This document shows positions 1-5,514 of a DNA stretch of 5,514 nt, in pieces. This DNA is from Treponema sp. (GTDB lineage Bacteria; Spirochaetota; Spirochaetia; Treponematales; Breznakiellaceae): contig WRAL01000117.1 in assembly GCA_009780285.1 (NCBI GenBank), positions 1 through 5,514 of the forward strand, read 5' to 3'. The notes under the pieces are model-generated. The model was not told the origin of the DNA and searched no databases. It was given only the letters and a program-made list of their open reading frames with translations. The translations under genes and the position numbers were made by a program. The first letter of the stretch is position 1, and every line of letters starts with the position of its first letter.

Positions 1-762
1 TACGACGCTGAGGACGAAAACGAGTATCTTCGCGGCGGAATGATGACGATTCGCGACGGCGATGGAGAGCCGGTCGCAACGGGAATCGCCGATGTCATCG
101 ACGGCAGCATGGCCGTCGAACTGGTGGACGGCGACGATCCATGGGACGGGAGCGGCGGGCATTTCATCGAGCTTACCTTCTCGTATTTCGGCGGCAGCTA
201 CTACTACACAGGCGGGCAGGACTTCAGCGCCCTGCTTCCCCCGACCTTTGACCCACACAATGACGATCTGTCCGAGCACCTGCCGCTCTTCAACATTACC
301 GGGGAGCACTCCATTGCCCTGAGCCAATTCCGCCACAGCAGCACGCTGACGGCGCCTGGGCCATCACCATCAGGGGAAGTGAAGATCACCATTACCGGGA
401 TTCCAGCCGACCACTACGACGCTGACGACGAAAACGAGAATCTTCGCGGCGGAATGATGATGATTTATGACAACGATGGAGAGGTGGTCGCAACGGGAAG
501 CGCGGATGTCATCGACGGCAGCATGACCGTCGAACTGATGGACGGCGATGATCCCTGGGACGGGAGCGGCGCGTATTTTATTGAGCTTACCTTCTCGTAT
601 TATGGCGGCAGCTATCACTTCACCAACGGGGATGACTTCAGCGCCATTCTTCCCCCGACCTTTGACAAGAACAATGACGAGCTGTTCGATCACCTGCCGA
701 CCTTCAACATTACCGGGACGCACAGCATTGCCCTGACTCAATTCCGCCACAGCGGCACGATC
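1..762 (+). repeat. Tandem in-gene duplication, two copies with 414-bp period
   Basis: Copy 1 covers 1-348 and copy 2 covers 415-762, both starting at the TACGACGCTGA motif. By eye the translated copies differ at about 27 of 116 aligned residues, with no indels, and share blocks such as ADVIDGSM, DGDDPWDGSG, FIELTFSY and HSIAL. Between them, 349-414 encodes a linker followed by GEVKITITGIPADH, which probably belongs to the start of the unit, so the first copy likely begins a little upstream of the window. More copies may lie further upstream. Confidence 0.9.
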
Positions 763-1926
763 CCGGAGCCTACCTTCACCGTTACTTTCAACAGTGGCGA
801 CGGTTCCGCCGTTGCTAACCAGACCGGTATTGCATCCGGCGGGCTTGCAACCTTGCCGCCGCCGCCGACAAGGGCAAGGACAAGCGTTCCCGATGAAGCC
901 GGGCTTTGGGGCTCGTGGTTCCCCTTTGTCGAGTGGCGGCATAACGGCACCGCCTGGGACTTCGATAATTACGAGGTAACCGAGAACATCACCCTGACCG
1001 CTCATTGGAACGAGGAAACCCTCACCACGCAAACTAACATTGCAGGCATAATAACCTTCGTTAACGACAACGCCGAATTAGGCCCCTTCACCCTGCTGAT
1101 GGGCGCAAACATGACCACTGCCGCTGCCCAAACCATTGGCGAAGGCGTACACCTGACGATTGCCGGACACGGCGAACGGCGGACTATAACACGCGCCAGC
1201 GGAATCGGCGGCCTGTTCTCCCTCAACGGGACAGACAGAAGCCTGACGCTGGGCGACAACGTCACCCTTGTCGGGCATGCCGGCAACAACAACCCGCTGG
1301 TGAACGTAGCAGGAGGCGCAAGCCTGACCATGAACGCCGGGGCGTGGATTACCGGCAACACAAGCACCGGGGCAAGCTCAGCCGGCGGGGTGACCGTTAC
1401 CGGAAGCGGCAGCGTCTTTACCATGAACGGCGGCACAATCTTCGAGAACACGTCCACCACTAACGCCACAGGCACCGGGGTGCGCGTTGCCGCCGGAGCC
1501 CGCTTTTACATGCATCCGGGCGCGGTAATCCGGGACAACGAGAACGAGGGCGGCAACACAGGCAGTGGCGGGGTATTCGTTACCGGAGCGGGTAGCGCCT
1601 TTACCATGCACGGCGGCGAAATCAGCGGCAACAGCGCAGTCGGTATTAACGTGGGCGGCGGGGTAAGCGTTTTCGATGGCGCCGTCTTTCGGATGGTAAA
1701 CGGCGTTATTTACGGCGAAAACGAGGGGACCAACTCAAACGTGGCCAGCAACGCCAGCGCAACCTCCTTTGATGCCTTACGGGTAGTCGGGGACAACACC
1801 GTAGCCGAGCTCGGCACGATGGTCGGCGATACGTTTACGCCGACGCTGGATGACGAAGGCGAACCGGTTACCCTGACCAGCACCGACGACACGATACGGG
1901 TTGTCAACGGGGAGCTTCAGCCGTAA
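1..1926 (+). CDS. Large repeat-containing surface protein, 3' part (tandem domains, InlB B-repeat, beta-helix)
   Basis: The frame is open from base 1, so the gene is cut at its 5' end; 641 codons remain before TAA at 1924-1926. Numbering from the first codon in the window, residues 1-116 and 139-254 are two copies of an acidic, aromatic-rich domain that I do not recognise. Residues 259-336 match the InlB B-repeat (Listeria-Bacteroides repeat) pattern: FTVTFNSGDGS at the start, a P-P-P-P-T-R segment, F-x-E-W in place of F-x-G-W, and the closing NITLTAHW. Residues about 341-620 are Gly/Asn/Thr-rich with rungs such as GGVTVTGSGSVFTMNGG and GGVFVTGAGSAFTMHGG, which suggest a right-handed beta-helix of the pectin-lyase type. 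B-repeats are known from cell-surface and secreted proteins, so an exposed adhesin-like or binding role is inferred. No membrane anchor or sorting motif is seen at the C terminus, so anchoring, if any, depends on the missing N terminus. No catalytic motif is visible. Confidence 0.85.
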   Translation, partial: YDAEDENEYLRGGMMTIRDGDGEPVATGIADVIDGSMAVELVDGDDPWDGSGGHFIELTFSYFGGSYYYTGGQDFSALLPPTFDPHNDDLSEHLPLFNITGEHSIALSQFRHSSTLTAPGPSPSGEVKITITGIPADHYDADDENENLRGGMMMIYDNDGEVVATGSADVIDGSMTVELMDGDDPWDGSGAYFIELTFSYYGGSYHFTNGDDFSAILPPTFDKNNDELFDHLPTFNITGTHSIALTQFRHSGTIPEPTFTVTFNSGDGSAVANQTGIASGGLATLPPPPTRARTSVPDEAGLWGSWFPFVEWRHNGTAWDFDNYEVTENITLTAHWNEETLTTQTNIAGIITFVNDNAELGPFTLLMGANMTTAAAQTIGEGVHLTIAGHGERRTITRASGIGGLFSLNGTDRSLTLGDNVTLVGHAGNNNPLVNVAGGASLTMNAGAWITGNTSTGASSAGGVTVTGSGSVFTMNGGTIFENTSTTNATGTGVRVAAGARFYMHPGAVIRDNENEGGNTGSGGVFVTGAGSAFTMHGGEISGNSAVGINVGGGVSVFDGAVFRMVNGVIYGENEGTNSNVASNASATSFDALRVVGDNTVAELGTMVGDTFTPTLDDEGEPVTLTSTDDTIRVVNGELQP

Positions 1927-1938
1927 TTAGACCTCCAG

Positions 1939-1977
1939 CCCGCCGTTGCATCCCTTTTAGCAACGGCGGGGCTTTTT
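1939..1977 (+). terminator. Rho-independent terminator of the surface-protein gene
   Basis: A perfect 11-bp GC-rich stem (CCCGCCGTTGC at 1939-1949 with GCAACGGCGGG at 1960-1970) encloses a 10-base loop and is followed by GC and a run of five T (1973-1977). It starts 12 bases after the TAA stop. It should end transcription of the surface-protein gene and separate it from the gene at 2058. Confidence 0.93.
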
Positions 1978-2023
1978 CATCTTCGCCGCGCGCGATTTAA
2001 TGGCGCCCTCGCCTGACTCGCTC

Positions 2024-2044
2024 GCGCAGCCTCGAAAGGCGCGC
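2024..2044 (+). promoter_or_regulatory. Possible 5'-leader hairpin hiding the only Shine-Dalgarno-like bases before the malQ remnant
   Basis: GCGC (2024-2027) and GCCT (2029-2032) can pair with AGGC (2037-2040) and GCGC (2041-2044), giving eight base pairs with one bulged A (2028) and a CGAA loop. The hairpin ends 13 bases before the ATG at 2058 and contains AAAGG (2035-2039), the only purine-rich stretch near the start. No T run follows, so it is not a terminator. A role in limiting translation is inference; the region is GC-rich enough for such a hairpin to occur by chance. Confidence 0.3.
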
Positions 2045-2873
2045 TATCCTTAATGGCATGGAAACCGTAGATTTGGGCCGGCGAGCGGCCGGAACGCTTC
2101 TTGCCGTGAGCAGCCTTCATTCGCCGCGCGGCATTGGCGGCTTTGGGGAAAGCGCCGTCGAGTGGCTGCGCTTTTTGCGGGACGCAGGCCAAAAATACTG
2201 GCAGATCCTCCCGCTTGGGCCGACAGGCTGGGGCGACAGCCCGTATCAAAGCTTTTCGGCCTTCGCCATCTCGCCTTACTATATATGCCTTGACGATCTG
2301 GTCCGTAGGGGACTGCTTTCGCTGGGGGAGGCCCGCGCTTCCGGCTGGGGGCGCGGCGCCGCCTCGACGGACTACGGCGCGCTGTACAAAAAACGCGAGC
2401 CGCTTTTGCGCCTGGCCTGCGCGCGCTTCTCGGCCTCGGCAAACGTTAAGAGCGCCGGGGCCTTCGAAGGCTTTCACGAGGAAAATGCCTTCTGGCTGGA
2501 AGACTACGCGCTTTTCATGGCCATCAAGAAAAAGCTAAGAGGAAAGGCCTGGAGCGAATGGGACGCGGATCTTCGCAGGCGCGAGCCGGCGGCGATGAAG
2601 GCCGCGCGCGACAAGCTTTCCGAGGAGGCGCAGTATTACGCTCTTACCCAGCACTTCGCCTTTGATCAATGGCGCGGCCTTCGCGACGCCGCGCGCTCTC
2701 TTGGCGTGGCGATAATCGGCGATATGCCGATGTACGTCGCCGCCGACAGCGCCGACGGGCAGGATTTGGCGCCGCATGAGCTATACGACAACTCAATCCC
2801 TGGAGCCGAGCCGATATTTAGTCCAATTGCTGCGGGTGCTTCTAGGCAGCGCGCACATTTACCGCAGGCAAAA

Positions 2874-2917
2874 GGTGCCAGACACCAAGGCTCGGTGCCA
2901 GGCACCCTTGCGTCACC
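2874..2917. repeat. Palindromic dispersed repeat, two copies in tandem
   Basis: GGTGCCAGACACC at 2874-2886 is an imperfect copy and GGTGCCAGGCACC at 2894-2906 is a perfect 6-1-6 palindrome, set 20 bases apart. The second continues as CTTGCGTCACC to 2917. The 27 bases 2891-2917 recur exactly at 4922-4948. The palindrome plus its fixed asymmetric tail suggests a mobile or REP-like repeat family rather than chance. Confidence 0.75.
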
Positions 2918-3017
2918 GCTGACCGCGTGTAAAGTACGCTTGACTTCTTCAGGGTATGGGGCGATGATGTTAATTGCGACGGGAAGCGCGTTGCCGTGTG
3001 CTGGACATCCAGCCCCA

Positions 3018-3067
3018 GTGCCTGGCACCGAGGGCGGGCACCCTTGCGTCTCCCCCCTTGCGTCTCC
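3018..3067. repeat. Degenerate copies of the palindromic repeat and its tail
   Basis: AGTGCCTGGCACC at 3017-3029 is the palindrome core with the other central base and one end mismatch. The tail GGCACCCTTGCGTC follows at 3037-3050, separated from the core by a few bases, and the tail half CCCTTGCGTCTCC is present twice, at 3041-3053 and 3055-3067. This looks like a rearranged or partly duplicated copy of the element at 2891-2917. Confidence 0.65.
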
Positions 3068-3077
3068 ATAAAAAGGA

Positions 3078-3109
3078 AGTTGTTCTGAAACTGAAGTTCC
3101 CGAACAACT
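3078..3109. repeat. Inverted repeat upstream of the S41 lipoprotein gene
   Basis: AGTTGTTC (3078-3085) and GAACAACT (3102-3109) form a perfect 8-bp inverted repeat around a 16-base centre. It ends 27 bases before the ATG at 3137. It could be an operator, a leader hairpin, or another dispersed repeat end; the sequence alone does not separate these. Confidence 0.5.
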
Positions 3110-3123
3110 CTATTGTCTGAATT

Positions 3124-3130
3124 AAAGGAG
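3124..3130 (+). promoter_or_regulatory. Ribosome-binding site of the S41 lipoprotein gene
   Basis: AAAGGAG lies six bases before the ATG at 3137. It decides the start: an in-frame TTG at 3113 would add eight residues, but that would place the Shine-Dalgarno inside the coding sequence and spoil the short signal-peptide n-region. Confidence 0.88.
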
Positions 3131-3136
3131 CAAAAA

Positions 3137-4786
3137 ATGAAACGGGCCTTTCCCGTGCCGGTCGTCGCCGCCATGCTGCTTCTTGCTTCATGCGGAAACG
3201 GCGCTCCCGACGACGTCACTGACATAAGCGGCGTGGAAATGCCCGTGCTATTGCGGGAAATAATCAACGCGAACCGCGCTAGAATTTTCGCGCCGCCCGA
3301 TCCCAATTTCTGGGAAATCGCGGCGGGCCTTCTGACCGGCGATTTTGACCACGAGGAGGATTTGCGCATCGCCGCCGCGGTAAGGGAACTTGCCGGTCGC
3401 CACGGAACTTTTTTCGGCGCAAGGGAATACCCTTCGGGAGTTCCCGCAGGAAGCGTTACCAGCGAGCAAGCCGCTGAGGATATTCATTATTTCTTCGATA
3501 TTTTGCGCTACGGCTACACGGGCTATGGGTACTTCGGCGGCGACCCGGTTTTCCGCCCCATGCGCGACGCGATGCTTGCGCAGCTGCGCGAAATGGGAGA
3601 TATAATTGCCAATGACGACTTTCTCGCGCTCCTTTCCCGCCCGCTTCAGGATGTAATTTTCGACAGTCATTTCACGATGCACACGATCAGGTTCGCCGCC
3701 CCTAGCCATGCGACGTACATGAACGACGACTTCATCACGCGCAGGGCTGCGGACAGCAGCTTCGAGATGATGATTTACGGGGCTGCGTACAAAATCCTGG
3801 AGATCGCGTATGACGACGGGACCCCCGCGGACTGCCTTGTTCCCACGATCACGCAGGACGGGGAAGTGGCCTTTGCCCTTGGCGTTCTTGCCGAATCAGC
3901 GAGGTATGGAAGGGAAATCTCCTCGATAAACGTTACGCTCCTTCTTGAAAATGTCGCGACCGGCGCGATAATTTCGCATGGCTTGGCTCTGAATCGGGTG
4001 AACACTCCCTGGCTCTACGACGAGCGCCCGCTTGAGGAGCGCCCGCCTTTTGAGGAGCGGCGGATTGGGGGCATCACCGTATTGGAAAACAGGCATTTGT
4101 GGGGGGCTTGGAACGACGCATGGGAAATGCTTGGCGTGCATCGCGCGTATTACGAGGCTGGGGAAAGCATGAGAGGAAGGCCAGCCTTGATCCTTGACAT
4201 GAGGTGGAATTACGGCGGCTCGAGCCTTCTGGGGCTGGAATGGGTTAGGGGCTTTACTGGACGGGATCCTGCGGAGCTGGGCCTTTTGCCCTTCGTTCTC
4301 TGGACGTTGGCGGGCCACGAGCTGGGCCAGGCGTATTACCCCTCCATCGATGAAGTTGCGTTTGACTTCCTGCCTTGGTCGCAGAGCCTTGGAAACGAAT
4401 GGCTGGCAAACCCGGATCGCCGGGCGAAGTGGTTTTTCCCTGAATACCCGGATTGGAAGGCAATCGCGAACGAAAGCCTCGTGATCGTTCTTACGGACAG
4501 CAGCGTAAGCTCCGCAGGCGAGGTCTTTTTAAGCGAGCTTATGCAAATGGAAAATGTCGTCGTGATCGGAACGAATACCGCCGGGGTCAAGCTAACCGGC
4601 GGCATCATAAGGACGGCGCTGCCTAACAGTAATCTTGAAACGCAGTTCGGATCGCTCACGCTGTCGCTTCGCCCTGACTTTTCGCAGCACGAGGGCGTGG
4701 GTTATCCGCCGGATCTCTGGGTTCACCCAAGGAACAGCATGGAGCGCGCGCTCGCGTTCATCGAAAGGCACGGAATTCCGCGCTAG
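3137..4786 (+). CDS. Predicted lipoprotein, peptidase family S41 (tail-specific/tricorn-like serine protease)
   Basis: The 549-residue product begins MKR, then a hydrophobic stretch and lipobox L16-A17-S18 with Cys19, so it should be a lipid-anchored protein outside the cytoplasmic membrane. The C-terminal half has S41 hallmarks: PALILDMRWNYGG (D354 to G361, the 'LRxNxGG' motif), VIVLTDSSVSSAGEVF with candidate nucleophile Ser459 in the S-A-x-E context, VVVIGTNTAG (about 474-483), and EGVGYPPDLWVHP near the end. In Prc/CtpA proteases a Lys lies 25 residues after the Ser; here that place is Val and the Lys is one residue later, while the GxNTAG form and a D-S-H motif (His178, like the DxH of the S41B/tricorn branch) suggest a Ser-His-type active site. 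No clear PDZ domain is seen between residues about 180 and 340. Substrate is unknown. A good Shine-Dalgarno (3124-3130) supports the start. It has no co-directional partner downstream and converges on the gene at 4944-5510. The TAG stop lies at the edge of the mobile element at 4784-4891. Confidence 0.85.
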   Translation: MKRAFPVPVVAAMLLLASCGNGAPDDVTDISGVEMPVLLREIINANRARIFAPPDPNFWEIAAGLLTGDFDHEEDLRIAAAVRELAGRHGTFFGAREYPSGVPAGSVTSEQAAEDIHYFFDILRYGYTGYGYFGGDPVFRPMRDAMLAQLREMGDIIANDDFLALLSRPLQDVIFDSHFTMHTIRFAAPSHATYMNDDFITRRAADSSFEMMIYGAAYKILEIAYDDGTPADCLVPTITQDGEVAFALGVLAESARYGREISSINVTLLLENVATGAIISHGLALNRVNTPWLYDERPLEERPPFEERRIGGITVLENRHLWGAWNDAWEMLGVHRAYYEAGESMRGRPALILDMRWNYGGSSLLGLEWVRGFTGRDPAELGLLPFVLWTLAGHELGQAYYPSIDEVAFDFLPWSQSLGNEWLANPDRRAKWFFPEYPDWKAIANESLVIVLTDSSVSSAGEVFLSELMQMENVVVIGTNTAGVKLTGGIIRTALPNSNLETQFGSLTLSLRPDFSQHEGVGYPPDLWVHPRNSMERALAFIERHGIPR

Positions 4787-4891
4787 TGTTCTGGAATATT
4801 CAAATGACGGTATGCAGGTTGAGGTAATTCCTTGCCTGGCAAGGAATTACCGAACGTTGCGATTTTGCAAACCGAATATTCCAGAACACTA
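4784..4891. mobile_element. MITE-like element with 19-bp inverted ends at a CTAG/TA target
   Basis: CTAGTGTTCTGGAATATTC at 4783-4801 is the exact reverse complement of 4874-4892. If the TA at 4784-4785 and the TA at 4890-4891 are the target duplication, the element is 104 bp (4786-4889) inserted into CTAG. That target and TA duplication are known for IS630/Tc1-mariner transposons, so a non-autonomous element moved by such a transposase is inferred. It encodes no protein. Each end also contains the palindrome GAATATTC. Removing one repeat unit restores CTAG and leaves the TAG stop of the S41 gene unchanged. Confidence 0.82.
4823..4851. repeat. Perfect 14-bp palindrome inside the MITE
   Basis: GGTAATTCCTTGCC (4823-4836) and GGCAAGGAATTACC (4838-4851) are exact reverse complements around a single T. 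Transcribed from either strand it would form a long hairpin with a small loop. No T run follows on either strand, so it is not a standard intrinsic terminator, although it sits between two convergent genes and could slow or stop polymerase. Confidence 0.85.
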
Positions 4892-4921
4892 GCCGACCGT
4901 TGTCCCTTAGAGGTACGCGGC

Positions 4922-4948
4922 CTCGGTGCCAGGCACCCTTGCGTCACC
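4922..4948. repeat. Third clear copy of the palindromic dispersed repeat
   Basis: These 27 bases are identical to 2891-2917, in the same orientation, about 2.03 kb away: CTC, the palindrome GGTGCCAGGCACC (4925-4937), then CTTGCGTCACC. The stop codon of the minus-strand gene (4944-4946) and part of its last sense codon fall inside it. Confidence 0.85.
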
Positions 4949-5510
4949 TTTCCTGCGCGGCATTGTATAACCTAGCAGATCTACCAGCATTGGACGGCGG
5001 TACGCCATTAACCCAGTCATTTGGAATATTTGGCAGAATAACATTTGGATCTTGTATATCCAGCCTTCCACCATTAATAATATTCAACAATCTATCAATG
5101 TCTTCTGGTGGAAAATATGAAACATGTTTGCCGTTTTCCTCGGATCCACTAACAAAACCAGTGTACCAGTTATCCAAATCCTTTATTATTCCAAATTCCA
5201 TAATCTTATTATCGGCAAGACGCTCCATTTCCCTTAGTTCAAGATCCAAAAAAGCAGCTTTTAATTCCGCCTTCAATGTTGCACGCTCTGTATCATTAAG
5301 GCCCCATGTATGTGCATCAACACTAACATCTCGCTTATGTTCGTTACCGCTAAGCCTCACCAAGAGTTCGCCACTCGAGATTGTTGGTAGTTGTTCCTTA
5401 GGATCATCCGGCCCCTTACAACCAGCTGCAAACATGGTGGTTGTTATGGCCCCTAATGCCAATAACCTCTTCATAAATCTTGTAATATCCGTTTTCAAGC
5501 CATTTTTCAT
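4944..5510 (-). CDS. Small predicted lipoprotein of unknown function
   Basis: The minus-strand frame encodes 188 residues from the ATG at 5508-5510 to TGA at 4944-4946. A second in-frame ATG at 5472-5474 (Met13) begins MKRLLALG and gives a standard signal peptide ending in lipobox F-A-A-G with Cys31 (Cys19 from Met13); this shorter, 176-residue start is at least as likely. Neither start has a strong Shine-Dalgarno in view, and the one for 5510 would lie outside the window. The mature part has an acidic, helix-prone middle (LKAELKAAFLDLELREMERL), a segment with YFPPEDIDRLLNIING, and a Pro/Asn-rich end. I do not recognise a family. It is clearly poorer in GC than its neighbours (about 19 of 60 bases at 5041-5100), with many AT-ending codons, which suggests acquired DNA. 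Its stop lies in the repeat at 4922-4948, so the original C terminus may have been altered. Confidence 0.75.
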   Translation of the reverse strand: MKNGLKTDITRFMKRLLALGAITTTMFAAGCKGPDDPKEQLPTISSGELLVRLSGNEHKRDVSVDAHTWGLNDTERATLKAELKAAFLDLELREMERLADNKIMEFGIIKDLDNWYTGFVSGSEENGKHVSYFPPEDIDRLLNIINGGRLDIQDPNVILPNIPNDWVNGVPPSNAGRSARLYNAAQER

Positions 5511-5514
5511 AAAA

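Larger units (their letters stand above)
2058..3071 (+). pseudogene. malQ: Truncated 4-alpha-glucanotransferase (amylomaltase, GH77) remnant
   Basis: The intact family transfers alpha-1,4-glucan segments between maltodextrins in the cytoplasm and is usually about 500 residues or longer. Residues 1-233 match its N-terminal half: an RAAGTLLAVSSL opening, HSPRGIGGFG, YWQILPLGPTGWGDSPYQSFSAFA (about residues 47-70), and GDMPMYVAADSAD (221-233, ending at 2756). Residues 234-260 (to about 2837) keep only a faint echo of the next segment (APHELYD, then GAEPIFSP). From there to TAA at 3069-3071 the 337-residue frame translates spacer and palindromic repeats. The VRIDHFRG-type segment carrying the catalytic Asp, and the later Glu and Asp of GH77, are absent, so activity is not expected. 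The ATG at 2058 is chosen because family homology begins within about ten residues of it; no good ribosome-binding site is visible. An assembly break or programmed event is less likely than simple decay. Confidence 0.8.
2838..3112. other. Spacer made of decayed sequence and palindromic repeats
   Basis: This stretch between the malQ remnant and the peptidase gene holds no convincing gene. The malQ frame stays open to 3071, but the residues it encodes resemble no family. It contains repeat-family copies at 2874-2886, 2891-2917 and 3018-3067 and an inverted repeat at 3078-3109. I found no clear promoter pair for the downstream gene; TATTGT at 3111-3116 is a weak -10 candidate without a well-spaced -35. 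Confidence 0.55.

Noticed and set aside
370..1032. 220-codon minus-strand ORF opposite the surface-protein gene
   Set aside because: It mirrors the GC-rich repeats of the plus-strand gene, has no domain or ribosome-binding site, and the plus strand shows clear domains here.
1002..1475. 157-codon minus-strand ORF rich in Val, Pro and Leu
   Set aside because: It is antisense to the beta-helix repeats, and its hydrophobic look follows from Gly/Asn/Thr codons read backwards.
1977..2477. 166-codon minus-strand ORF over the start of malQ
   Set aside because: The plus strand matches GH77 throughout; the minus frame is Arg/Ala-rich low-complexity translation.
2874..3067. Possible CRISPR array
   Set aside because: Repeat copies are unevenly spaced, degenerate and partial, and no regular spacers or cas genes are present.
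3113..3136. TTG start adding eight residues to the S41 lipoprotein
   Set aside because: The strong AAAGGAG at 3124-3130 is correctly spaced for the ATG at 3137, which also gives the normal lipoprotein signal peptide.
2842..3369. Minus-strand ORFs of 120-175 codons across the spacer and the S41 start
   Set aside because: They translate the palindromic repeats and the antisense of the signal-peptide region; no family resemblance or start signal was found.
4015..4062. Short internal repeat of GAGGAGCG(C)CC in the S41 gene (EERPP-type residues)
   Set aside because: Only two or three short units, in frame, and easily a small local slippage; nothing suggests a functional array.

Overview
The window looks like chromosomal DNA from a spirochaete, most plausibly a GC-rich Treponema such as the termite-gut types. 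The reasons are two lipoprotein-type signal peptides with loose lipoboxes, a large secreted protein combining private repeats with an InlB B-repeat and a beta-helix, a GH77 glucanotransferase, and intergenic DNA crowded with short palindromic repeats. The genus is inferred from protein style and remains unproven.

Layout. (1) Bases 1-1926 hold the 3' part of a large surface protein on the plus strand, whose gene starts before the window. It carries two near-identical tandem domains of 414-bp period, then one InlB B-repeat, then a glycine/asparagine-rich right-handed beta-helix. A strong intrinsic terminator (1939-1977) closes it. (2) A malQ-like 4-alpha-glucanotransferase gene begins at 2058. 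Only its N-terminal half is recognisable; after about 2756, or 2837 at most, the frame runs into repeat-bearing spacer, so it is a truncated, probably inactive remnant. (3) 2838-3112 is spacer with several copies of a palindromic repeat (core GGTGCCAGGCACC followed by CTTGCGTC) and an inverted repeat just before the next gene. (4) 3137-4786 encodes a predicted lipoprotein of peptidase family S41. (5) A 104-bp MITE-like element with 16-bp element termini (19 bp counting the flanking CTAG) sits exactly at the stop codon of that gene, flanked by TA duplications in a CTAG target. (6) A further palindromic repeat copy lies at 4922-4948. (7) A low-GC gene on the minus strand (4944-5510) encodes a small lipoprotein of unknown function that converges on the peptidase gene; its stop codon lies inside the repeat copy.

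The genes do not form an evident pathway. Three of the four encode exported or envelope proteins. The window is best read as an envelope-protein neighbourhood that has been remodelled by small repeats: a decayed metabolic gene, a MITE landing on a stop codon, and a repeat copy forming the end of a gene of different base composition. The best candidate for something undescribed is the MITE and the palindromic repeat family, not a protein system.
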